From Bacteroidales bacterium (lineage in GTDB: Bacteria; Bacteroidota; Bacteroidia; Bacteroidales; UBA12077), in NCBI GenBank assembly GCA_019038645.1, contig JAHOYT010000038.1:1-32173 (forward strand): a stretch of 32,173 bases of DNA, given 5' to 3'. The notes beneath the pieces were generated by a model, which saw nothing but the letters and a program-made list of their open reading frames with translations, was not told the origin of the DNA and did no database searches. Numbering within the stretch: position 1 is the stretch's first letter; every line of letters begins with the position of its first letter. Below are positions 1 through 6,850 of this stretch, one piece after another. The translations under genes were made by a program, and so were the position numbers.

Positions 1-31
1 AGTTGGAAAGGGAAAACCTGTAACCTTCGTT

Positions 32-77
32 GTCATTCTGAACCTGTCTGCCCACAGGCATGCGTAATGAAGAATCT
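32..77 (+). repeat. Left copy of GTCATTCTGA...GAAGAATCT repeat
   Basis: The sequence begins GTCATTCTGAAC and ends GAAGAATCT, matching the other three copies nearby. Its middle (43-60) is replaced by a GC-rich hairpin (CCTGT/ACAGG, TGCC/GGCA). It abuts the stop codon of the GIY-YIG gene (78-80) and is inverted relative to the copy at 389-414. Confidence 0.75.
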
Positions 78-374
78 CTAATCAACATCATTATTTAAAA
101 CTCTCCATTTAGGATTAAATTCATTAATAAGTTTTTCCTTTTTTCTTCTAATCCAACCTTTTATTTCTTTTTCCCTTTTTATTGCATGTTCGATATACTG
201 AAATCGCTCATAATAAACTAAATAAATGCAATTATACTTTCCTGCAAATGTTATTTTCTGACCTAATGCATCTTCTTTGTGTTCAAACAATCTTCTTTTT
301 AAGTTATTTGAAACACCCGTATAAAGTACTTTTTTAGTTCTGTTTGTAATTATGTAAGTAAAATAATTTTGCAT
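78..374 (-). CDS. GIY-YIG family endonuclease-like protein
   Basis: This 98-residue protein is a stand-alone GIY-YIG nuclease domain of the short UPF0213/YhbQ-like type. The N-terminal YIITN and YTG segments (near residues 8 and 18-20) form the GIY-YIG pair. LKRRLFEHK (25-33) supplies the conserved arginine and histidine, and the REKEIKGW stretch (about 67-74) supplies the metal-binding glutamate. No DNA-recognition domain is attached. Family members cut DNA or branched DNA, and stand-alone Bacteroidota versions are poorly characterised. The gene lies almost exactly between inverted copies of a 26-base repeat: the stop codon touches one, and the start is 14 bases from the other. This suggests that it belongs to a small repeat-bounded element. 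The family call is secure; the role is inferred. Confidence 0.85.
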   Translation of the reverse strand: MQNYFTYIITNRTKKVLYTGVSNNLKRRLFEHKEDALGQKITFAGKYNCIYLVYYERFQYIEHAIKREKEIKGWIRRKKEKLINEFNPKWRVLNNDVD

Positions 375-388
375 TGATTCCTGGATAA

Positions 389-414
389 AGATTCTTCGCT
401 TTGCTCAGAATGAC
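389..414 (-). repeat. Right copy of the repeat, inverted
   Basis: AGATTCTTCGCTTTGCTCAG followed by AATGAC is the reverse complement of the GTCATTCTGA...GAAGAATCT unit. Together with 32-77 it forms terminal inverted repeats around the GIY-YIG gene. Confidence 0.8.
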
Positions 415-475
415 AAATAAATTTACATTTATTTCAAATGAATACAATATTCTTCCTCGTTACTGAAATAACGAA

Positions 476-501
476 GTCATTCTGAACGTAGTGAAGAATC
501 T
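476..501 (+). repeat. Third copy of the repeat (forward)
   Basis: GTCATTCTGAACGTAGTGAA then GAATCT is the cleanest copy of the unit. It pairs with the inverted copy at 531-556 to form an 81-base MITE-like palindrome with no gene inside. Confidence 0.8.
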
Positions 502-530
502 GGTCAATTTTGTGAGCATTATTAAGTAAT

Positions 531-556
531 AGACTCTTCACTCTGTTCAGAATGAC
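531..556 (-). repeat. Fourth copy of the repeat (inverted)
   Basis: AGACTCTTCACTCTGTTCAG then AATGAC is an inverted, slightly diverged copy. It can fold with 476-501 around a 29-base spacer. Confidence 0.75.
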
Positions 557-593
557 ATACAAATACGAATATAGTAAAACAAAAAAGAGTAGC

Positions 594-1781
594 TTAAAAA
601 CCCACCCTTTTTTTATCTCTTTTTAAGATTTTATTTAATACTTCGGACGGATTCTTAAATTTATTGGTAAACATCATTGCAGCGATAATATATGGTTTAA
701 AGCCTGCTTCCAAATATGTTCTGATTCTGTATTCTTCGAAAACTTCTCCGTTAACTTCGCCTTCTTTGCACGAAATTCCACTAATATCGGCAGGTAAACA
801 ATGCATATACAAAGCATCCTGATTTTTCGTTAATTTCTTTTTCGTTTCGTTGTATTCCCAATCCTTAAAATTGGCATTATTCGCTAAACACGTTTGTTCA
901 AGTGCTTTTAATCCTTCAGTATCAGAGTTTTTAAGCAATTCTGTTCTTTCCTGCATAATATGGAAAGGAGCCCAACTTTTTGGATAAACAATATCAGCAT
1001 CTTTCATTGATTCTTCCATATTGTGACTAATTTTGAATGATCCACCACTTTCTTCAGAATTCTTTTTAGCAATATCAACAATCTCAGGAATTAAGTCGTA
1101 ACCTTCGGGATAAGCTAATTCAATATCCATTCCGTAACGAGACATTAATCCAATAATACCTTGTGGTACTGATAATGGTTTTCCATAACTTGGCGAATAG
1201 GCCCAACTCATTACAATCTTTTTACCTTTTAAATTCTCCAACGAACCAAACTCTTTTTGCAAATGCATTAAATCTGCCATCGATTGAGTTGGATGATCCA
1301 TATCACACTGTAGATTCACTATTCCGGGACGTTCGGGTAAAACACCTTTTTCAAATCCTTCATTTAAAGCTTCTCCAACTTCGCGCATGTATTTATTTCC
1401 TTCACCCAAATACATATCATCACGAATTCCAATATAATCAGAAAGGAAAGAAATCATGTTTGCGGTTTCACGAACTGTTTCACCATGAGCAATTTGTGAT
1501 TTTTGCTCATCTAAATCCTGAACAGCACAACCTAATAAATTACTTGCCGACGCAAATGAAAAACGTGTGCGTGTTGAGTTATCGCGGAAATTTGAAATTG
1601 ATAAACCAGAATCAAATACTGATGGAGAAATATTATTATCTCTCATCTCCTTTAGAATCTCAGCAACTTCTAATATTCCTTTTAAATCTTCCTTACTTTT
1701 TTCCCATGTAAGTAAAAAGTCCTTTTTGTAAAGATCCGTTTTTAACTGACCTAGTTTATTAATTTTATCTTGTAAACTCAT
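594..1781 (-). CDS. ygeW: Knotted carbamoyltransferase YgeW
   Basis: YgeW belongs to the aspartate/ornithine transcarbamoylase superfamily. The carbamoyl-phosphate loop STRTR lies at residues 69-73, followed by the HPTQ motif in DMDHPTQSMADL (about 160-171) and HCLPAD near residue 333. At 395 residues it matches YgeW length and is much longer than the 303-residue PyrB in this window. The in vivo substrate is unsettled. Anaerobic purine and uric-acid clusters carry it next to ygeY and molybdenum hydroxylases, where it is proposed to act on ureido intermediates, forming or using carbamoyl phosphate. Here it lies 146 bases downstream of ygeY on the same strand, with a degenerate inverted repeat in the gap. 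The pair probably shares the promoter near 3150. No carbamate kinase is present in the window. Confidence 0.9.
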   Translation of the reverse strand: MSLQDKINKLGQLKTDLYKKDFLLTWEKSKEDLKGILEVAEILKEMRDNNISPSVFDSGLSISNFRDNSTRTRFSFASASNLLGCAVQDLDEQKSQIAHGETVRETANMISFLSDYIGIRDDMYLGEGNKYMREVGEALNEGFEKGVLPERPGIVNLQCDMDHPTQSMADLMHLQKEFGSLENLKGKKIVMSWAYSPSYGKPLSVPQGIIGLMSRYGMDIELAYPEGYDLIPEIVDIAKKNSEESGGSFKISHNMEESMKDADIVYPKSWAPFHIMQERTELLKNSDTEGLKALEQTCLANNANFKDWEYNETKKKLTKNQDALYMHCLPADISGISCKEGEVNGEVFEEYRIRTYLEAGFKPYIIAAMMFTNKFKNPSEVLNKILKRDKKRVGF

Positions 1782-1831
1782 ATCTTAAAATTTTCTATTA
1801 CTTCTATAAATAGTTTCTAATTTATGTGGTT

Positions 1832-1911
1832 CTTAGTGCTTTTGTGACTTTGTGGCTATAATTTCAGATATTTTCGCCATAAAGACTCTAAGACACAAAA
1901 TTAACACTAAG
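1832..1911. repeat. Degenerate inverted repeat between ygeY and ygeW
   Basis: The left arm (1832-1855) reads CTTAGTGCTTTTGTGACTTT and on to GTGGC. The right arm (1876-1911) carries the imperfect reverse complement, starting GCCATAAAGACTCTAAGACA and ending CACTAAG. It resembles a decayed copy of the CACAAAGACACTAAG-type intergenic repeats seen in many Bacteroidota genomes. It could fold in the ygeY-ygeW transcript. Confidence 0.55.
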
Positions 1912-1927
1912 ATATTGTCTCAAACAG

Positions 1928-3115
1928 CTATATCTCGTATGCAAAAGCAGCATAAAATGCCGATGCTACTACTAAATCATCGATAGCAACTTTCTCGTTT
2001 GGAGCATGTGCCAAAACTTCATTACCAGGACCAAAACCAATAGTTGGAATTCCATAAACTCCATTGGTCATAATGCCATTGGTTGAAAATGTCCACTTAT
2101 CAATTTTAGGTTCCTTATTAAATAAATTTTTAAATGTACTAACACCTGTTTGAACTATTTCATGATCCACGGGGATTTTCCATGTAGGATAATATTTTTC
2201 CATTCCATATTCCAATCCTGTATAAGCTGTCTCTAAATATTCAAGAACTTCAACTTTAGCATTCATTCCTTTGATTAATTCTTCGATTTCAGCAACAGCA
2301 GATTCTTTTGTTTCTCCCCATGTTAAACGACGATCTAAGTGAATTCGTGCGTAATCAGATACAGCACAAAGTGAAGGGCTACCAGAAGTAATCTCTGAAA
2401 TTGTAATACTTCCCTTACCTAAAAACTCATCGAACTTCAATCTTTCGTGCAATTGTTCAATTTCTAACGCCGTTTTAGATGCCATATAAATAGCATTCTT
2501 TCCACGTTCAGGAGCTGAGCCATGTGAAGAAACACCATAAAAGTGAACATACATCTCCATACGTCCACGATGTCCCCGATAAATATTTAAATTGGTTGGC
2601 TCAGTACTAATTACAAAATCAGGTTTAATCTTATCTTCTTCAACAATATATTTCCAACATAAACCATCACAATCTTCCTCTATTACACTTCCCACAAAAT
2701 ATATAGTAAGATCTTTATCGAAACCTAATTCCTTCAATATTCTACCTGTAGTAACAAACGCAGCAGGTCCACCTTCCTGATCAACAGTTCCACGACCATG
2801 AACAAAACCATCTTTTATTTCGCCGCCAAGCGGATTAAAATCCCAGTTATCCATATTTCCCATATCGACAGTATCCATATGTCCATCGATAGCAAGAATT
2901 TTTTTCCCGTTTCCTATTCTACCGATCACATTCCCTAAGCCATCAATTTTCACTTCATCAAAACCGGCCTCTTCCATTTGTCTTTTAAGTTCCAGTTGAA
3001 CTTCTTTTTCACCCAGACTAAGCGATTTGATTTGTACTAATTTTGATAAATTCTCTGCAGTATAATCACGATACTTCTCCGATAATTCATTAATTTTTTG
3101 AAAGATATTTTCCAT
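1928..3115 (-). CDS. ygeY: YgeY-type M20 metallohydrolase
   Basis: This 395-residue M20-family dinuclear zinc hydrolase is of the YgeY type (annotated elsewhere as selenium metabolism hydrolase). Metal and catalytic residues are visible: H79 and D81 in GHMDTVD, D112 in GRGTVDQEGG, the E146-E147 pair in VIEEDCDG, and a C-terminal histidine in the HAPNEK stretch. The dimerisation-domain signature VSSHGSAPERGKNA is also present. M20 enzymes cleave amide or ureido bonds of small molecules. In purine-catabolic clusters YgeY partners with YgeW, but its substrate is not firmly known. It is the first gene of the leftward operon, with a good TAACTTTG promoter box about 30 bases upstream of its start. 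The family call is strong; the pathway is inferred from the company of YgeW and XdhC. Confidence 0.9.
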   Translation of the reverse strand: MENIFQKINELSEKYRDYTAENLSKLVQIKSLSLGEKEVQLELKRQMEEAGFDEVKIDGLGNVIGRIGNGKKILAIDGHMDTVDMGNMDNWDFNPLGGEIKDGFVHGRGTVDQEGGPAAFVTTGRILKELGFDKDLTIYFVGSVIEEDCDGLCWKYIVEEDKIKPDFVISTEPTNLNIYRGHRGRMEMYVHFYGVSSHGSAPERGKNAIYMASKTALEIEQLHERLKFDEFLGKGSITISEITSGSPSLCAVSDYARIHLDRRLTWGETKESAVAEIEELIKGMNAKVEVLEYLETAYTGLEYGMEKYYPTWKIPVDHEIVQTGVSTFKNLFNKEPKIDKWTFSTNGIMTNGVYGIPTIGFGPGNEVLAHAPNEKVAIDDLVVASAFYAAFAYEI

Positions 3116-3143
3116 ACAATTTTCGTTCTAATAATTCTATTGA

Positions 3144-3172
3144 CAAAGTTACGTTTTTTATCGTATACAATA
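3144..3172 (-). promoter_or_regulatory. Promoter for ygeY-ygeW
   Basis: On the minus strand a perfect Bacteroidota -7 box TAACTTTG (3144-3151) is preceded, 16 bases upstream, by TTG (3168-3170) as a -33 element. The predicted start lies near 3137, about 20 bases before the ygeY ATG. Confidence 0.6.
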
Positions 3173-3235
3173 CATTTACAGAATAGTTTTATACTATCAA
3201 CTTATTCATTAGGAATATTTTTACAACTAACATAA

Positions 3236-3262
3236 TTATTGTAGCAAATTTTTCTACAATAA
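3236..3262. promoter_or_regulatory. Perfect inverted repeat, candidate operator
   Basis: TTATTGTAG (3236-3244) and CTACAATAA (3254-3262) are perfect 9-base inverted arms around a 9-base spacer, centred in the divergent ygeY/xdhC interval. No U-tract follows, so a dimeric regulator site is more likely than a terminator. Confidence 0.45.
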
Positions 3263-3320
3263 GAATCCATGCATTTTAAAAAATACAATTATTAAAGAAT
3301 ACAAAGCATTTCAACCTGAT

Positions 3321-3350
3321 TTTGCAGATAAATAAATATCTTTACATTGC
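3321..3350 (+). promoter_or_regulatory. Weak promoter candidate for the xdhC-family gene
   Basis: TTTG (3321-3324) is followed after 18 bases by TACATTGC (3343-3350), an imperfect TAnnTTTG box. The start codon is 20 bases downstream. TATCTTTA at 3337-3344 is an alternative box with poorer spacing. Confidence 0.35.
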
Positions 3351-3370
3351 TAAAAATCTAAAATTAAAGT

Positions 3371-4327
3371 ATGAAAATCTGGAGTTTTATTAGAGAAGAA
3401 CTATCTGAAAATAATAATGTAATGCTTATTGTGGTTGTTGAGCGAAACGGAAGTAGTCCGGGAGTTGTTGGTTTTAAAATGGCTGTTTCGGAAACTGGTT
3501 CAATGTCGGGGTCCATTGGTGGCGGTGTTATGGAATACAACATGGTTGAATTAGCTAAAAAAGCAGCTAAAGACGGAAATCAAAAGGCGTTTATTAAAAG
3601 ACAAAACCATAATCCTGATGCAGAAAAAGATAAATCAGGTTTAATATGTTCAGGGGAACAAACTCATGCATTTATTCTTTTAGATAAATCTAAAATGGAT
3701 ATCATAAATAATATCGTAATAAAATTGGACATACGTGAAAATGGGGCACTTTATTTAAATCAGGATGGAATTACTTTTGACGAAGCAAAAACCTTATCTT
3801 CAAGAATTAACTACAATTTTAAGGATGAAAATGACTGGGAATACACAGAACAGATCGGTTTAAAACCTACGCTCTATATTTTTGGAGCAGGTCATGTAAG
3901 CTTACCAATGAGTCAGATATTTAGAGTATTGGATTTTACTGTAGTAGTTTATGATAACCGCGATGAGCTTTCTACATTCGAAAATAACCAATTCGCACAT
4001 CGTAAAGAGATTGTAGATTTTAAAGATATTTCAAGTTTAGTTCCTGAAGGAGAAAACAGTTACGCTGTAATAATGACAGTCGGCCATAAAAGCGACGAAT
4101 TGGTACTTAAACAACTAGCTACTAAAAATCTAAAGTATCTGGGAATGATTGGAAGTAAAAACAAAGTAAAAACCATACATGACTCTCTAATTAACAAAGG
4201 AATTTCTGAAGCTGATCTTGCAAAAGTAGATTCACCAATAGGTTTATCCATAAACAGTAAATCAACTGCAGAAATTGCCATAAGTATTGCTGCAAAAATT
4301 ATTCAAGTGAAGAACTCGAACAGCTAA
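3371..4327 (+). CDS. XdhC/CoxI family molybdenum hydroxylase maturation protein
   Basis: This 318-residue protein has the two-part XdhC layout. The N-terminal XdhC/CoxI domain carries GSSPG (28-32) and SIGGGVME (about 48-55). The C-terminal Rossmann-like domain starts with IFGAGHVSLP (about 172-181) and includes MIGSKNKVKTI and SPIGLSINS. XdhC proteins bind molybdenum cofactor, handle its sulfuration, and pass it to xanthine-dehydrogenase-type hydroxylases; the longer forms also occur in selenium-dependent hydroxylase clusters. The hydroxylase subunits are not in this window. The gene is divergent from ygeY-ygeW and is ended by a hairpin overlapping its stop codon. The pairing supports a purine-type role, though a hydroxylase encoded elsewhere would be required. 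Confidence 0.88.
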   Translation: MKIWSFIREELSENNNVMLIVVVERNGSSPGVVGFKMAVSETGSMSGSIGGGVMEYNMVELAKKAAKDGNQKAFIKRQNHNPDAEKDKSGLICSGEQTHAFILLDKSKMDIINNIVIKLDIRENGALYLNQDGITFDEAKTLSSRINYNFKDENDWEYTEQIGLKPTLYIFGAGHVSLPMSQIFRVLDFTVVVYDNRDELSTFENNQFAHRKEIVDFKDISSLVPEGENSYAVIMTVGHKSDELVLKQLATKNLKYLGMIGSKNKVKTIHDSLINKGISEADLAKVDSPIGLSINSKSTAEIAISIAAKIIQVKNSNS

Positions 4328-4350
4328 TCATCTTATTATTAGCTGTTTAT
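4319..4350 (+). terminator. Intrinsic terminator of the xdhC-family gene
   Basis: AACAGCTAAT (4319-4328) pairs perfectly with ATTAGCTGTT (4338-4347) around a 9-base loop, followed by TATTTAT. The stem includes the stop codon. Confidence 0.65.
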
Positions 4351-4467
4351 TTATCTGCTAACACTTATTCTTACAATACAGTATCAGGAAATCCTGCTTA
4401 TACATTCGATGAATTTCTAAAATAAATTCTCTTCGAAATTCAATAATAAAGAGCTAATCCTTAAAAT

Positions 4468-4475
4468 TATATTTG
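4468..4475 (+). promoter_or_regulatory. -7 promoter box for the nine-gene operon
   Basis: TATATTTG is a perfect TAnnTTTG box, placing the start near 4482 and leaving an 80-base 5' leader before the first ATG. No clear TTTG -33 element is seen. An 8-base inverted repeat TGAATTTC/GAAATTCA (4410-4417, 4435-4442) lies just upstream. Confidence 0.4.
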
Positions 4476-4560
4476 CTTTTACATTGCAAATACTCTAATT
4501 GACTTTGATGAATATTTAGGTTATATTGCATATAATAGTATTTCTCTAAAATCTTATCTT

Positions 4561-5574
4561 ATGAATAAAGAAATAGAGATAATAGAAAAGATTCTTAATA
4601 TACTTCCCAAAAGCAAATTTTTGCAGAATGAATTTTTTGAATCCGATGCTGAAATTGTAAACTACAATAACAAAAAACTATTATTCTCTGTTGATGAATT
4701 TTCGCAGGAAGATTTTTTTAATGATAATAACCCTTATGAATTAGGTAAAAATGTAACAATTGCAACAATAAGTGATATACTAGCAAGTGGAGGAATGCCA
4801 TTATTTTATGCACATAGCCTATCAATAGACAACGAAAAATGGGATAGTAAATTTATTGAAGAATTTACTAAAGGTATTGCAACTGTTCTTAAAGAAACCA
4901 AGACCGGATTTATTGGTGGAGATACCGGAATATCAAAATTATGGAAATACACAGGTATTGTTATAGGGGAAGCTGAAAACCCTATTACAAGAATTGGAGC
5001 AGCAGAATGTGATCTGATTTATATGACTGGTGAAGTTGGTACTGGAAATATTGAAGCTGCAAAAAAGCTTTATTTGAACAATAATGTTAATGGAAACAAT
5101 TTAAACTTACCAAGACTAAAACTAAATTTAAGACATAAAGAGTCTGAGTTTATAAATAAATATGCTACATCTTGTATAGATTCAAGCGATGGCGTACTGA
5201 GTGCCATTAATACGATCTCAGATTTAAATAATGTAGGTTACAAAATTACTAATCTACCCTATTCAAAGGAAGTCATCCAATTTTGTGAATTAATTTCGAA
5301 ACCCAAATGTTTGTTTTTTATGGGAGAATGCGGAGAATATGAACTTGTATTTACGATTAAAGAAGAATCTAAAGATACTTTTATCCGGAAAGCAAACAGC
5401 AACCAACTTTCTTTTACACAAATCGGAGTAATTCAAAGCAAACATCAAAAGTTATTACAAACCGAAGATGATCATATTGATTTAGCGAAATACAAAATAA
5501 GTGCAAGAGACTATAATAATATTAGTAAGTATTTAACTGAACTAATAAATTATGTCGAACATAACAGAAAATAA
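4561..5574 (+). CDS. ThiL/PurM-superfamily (AIR synthase-related) kinase-like protein
   Basis: The 337 residues follow the ThiL fold order: an N-terminal acidic SDAEIV (28-33), SVDEF (43-47, the usual S/TTD element), SDILASGG (71-78), GGDT (119-122), MTGEVGTG (155-162), IDSSDG (206-211), and a variant GECGEYELVF where ThiL has GEDYELLF. ThiL phosphorylates thiamine phosphate with ATP. Most metal- and ATP-binding acidic positions appear kept, so ATP-dependent phosphoryl transfer is plausible. The context argues against a thiamine role: it heads an operon of acyl, prenyl and lipid enzymes and overlaps the ketosynthase gene by 23 bases. I read it as a pathway-specific kinase or ATP-dependent ligase of unknown substrate. 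Whether another thiL exists in the genome cannot be seen here. Confidence 0.75.
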   Translation: MNKEIEIIEKILNILPKSKFLQNEFFESDAEIVNYNNKKLLFSVDEFSQEDFFNDNNPYELGKNVTIATISDILASGGMPLFYAHSLSIDNEKWDSKFIEEFTKGIATVLKETKTGFIGGDTGISKLWKYTGIVIGEAENPITRIGAAECDLIYMTGEVGTGNIEAAKKLYLNNNVNGNNLNLPRLKLNLRHKESEFINKYATSCIDSSDGVLSAINTISDLNNVGYKITNLPYSKEVIQFCELISKPKCLFFMGECGEYELVFTIKEESKDTFIRKANSNQLSFTQIGVIQSKHQKLLQTEDDHIDLAKYKISARDYNNISKYLTELINYVEHNRK

Positions 5575-6841
5575 CAGAAGGGTCGTAATTACAGGTATCG
5601 GACCTGTTTGTTCCAATGGAATTGGCAAAGATGAATTTTGGAATAATATATTATCCCAAAAGTTTATAGTTGAAAGAATTCCTGAAAAATATCAATCTTT
5701 TCATAATTACAAAACCAGCTTTTACATTCCTTTTCCTAAGATTAATTTAGATGATTTTAGTTTTTTTAAAAAATATTCCGGTATAATGGAAGCTACATCA
5801 GTCCTGGCTATAGTTAGCACAGAGCTGGCGTTAATTGATTCAGGACTTAAAGAAGACACAAACTCTAACATTGCATCTGAAATATTAGAAAACTCAGGTA
5901 TTATTCTGGGAAATGGAATCGGCAGCTTAAATACAGGATTTAGTTTTTATGTATTTCATACATATAACAAGCTATTAAAAAATACACCTGGGGATTTCAT
6001 AAAACCAAAATTTAATAGAATGGTAATCCCCGCCACAATGCCTGATTCTGCTACAGCCTGGATTTCCATTTTATATAAAATAAATTCATTCAATTATACT
6101 ATTAATGCTAGCTGTGCATCCGGAACTTATGCTATTGGTGAAGCATTTCGCAAAATTAAAGATAGTTATTCAGATATAATGATAACAGGTGGTGTTGAAT
6201 GCTTGAAAGACGAAAGCGGTGCTATATTAAGAGGCTTTGATTCGCTTGGAACTTTAACAAAATCAACAGATGGAAGGCCTATGCCTTTCTCATATGATAG
6301 AAGTGGATTTTTATTTGCCGAAGGTGGTGGATGTATTTTAATACTTGAAGAATTAGAAATGGCTAAAAGTCGCGGAGCCAAAATATATGCTGAAATTGTA
6401 GATTATCAATCCAATAGTGATGCTCATAATATTGTTCAGGTTCAGGAATCAGGAGAGCAAATCGCTAAATTATTGAAAAGTGTTATTGGTAGCCATAAGA
6501 TTGATTATCTTAATACTCATGGAACAGGTACAGAGTTAAACGACAAAGTTGAGCAAAAAGTCATTAAAGAAATCTTTGGTAACAAGGAAAATCAACCTAT
6601 TGTTAATTCAACAAAAAGTATTCTGGGACATACTATTGGAGCAAGTGGAGCACTCGAAATAGCAGTAACTGCGCTTTCAATTAAAAACTCGAAAATTCAT
6701 GCTAATTTATCTGATAATAACTTTGATGATTTGAATCTTGCTACTAAAACAGTTGACATGGAAATAAATTATGCTTTGAAAACTTCTTACGGTTTTGGTG
6801 GTCACAATGCAGCTATTTTGTTGAAAAAATATAGAGAATAA
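5552..6841 (+). CDS. FabF-like beta-ketoacyl-ACP synthase
   Basis: This 429-residue type II ketosynthase of the KAS I/II (thiolase) fold has the complete triad: C188 in NASCASGT, H323 in NTHGTGTELND and H360 in KSILGHTIGASG. It opens with the usual VVITGIGPVCSNG (11-23). Because the cysteine is present it is an active-type KS rather than a chain-length factor. It is expected to condense an acyl primer with malonyl-ACP; the operon encodes no acyltransferase, ketoreductase, dehydratase or thioesterase of its own, so it probably borrows from housekeeping fatty-acid synthesis. Its start overlaps the upstream kinase-like gene, which indicates translational coupling. It is not simply the housekeeping fabF: the central region is divergent and the operon is non-canonical. 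The family call is secure; the chain length is unknown. Confidence 0.88.
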   Translation: MSNITENNRRVVITGIGPVCSNGIGKDEFWNNILSQKFIVERIPEKYQSFHNYKTSFYIPFPKINLDDFSFFKKYSGIMEATSVLAIVSTELALIDSGLKEDTNSNIASEILENSGIILGNGIGSLNTGFSFYVFHTYNKLLKNTPGDFIKPKFNRMVIPATMPDSATAWISILYKINSFNYTINASCASGTYAIGEAFRKIKDSYSDIMITGGVECLKDESGAILRGFDSLGTLTKSTDGRPMPFSYDRSGFLFAEGGGCILILEELEMAKSRGAKIYAEIVDYQSNSDAHNIVQVQESGEQIAKLLKSVIGSHKIDYLNTHGTGTELNDKVEQKVIKEIFGNKENQPIVNSTKSILGHTIGASGALEIAVTALSIKNSKIHANLSDNNFDDLNLATKTVDMEINYALKTSYGFGGHNAAILLKKYRE

Positions 6842-6850
6842 TATAAAAAG

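Noticed and set aside
43-556. CRISPR array
   Set aside because: The four repeat copies alternate in orientation, have unequal spacing and enclose a gene; this is a palindromic dispersed repeat, not an array.
1163-1711. Long plus-strand open frame antisense to ygeW
   Set aside because: It lies wholly within the well-supported ygeW gene, has no recognisable domain or promoter, and its composition is that of an antisense shadow.
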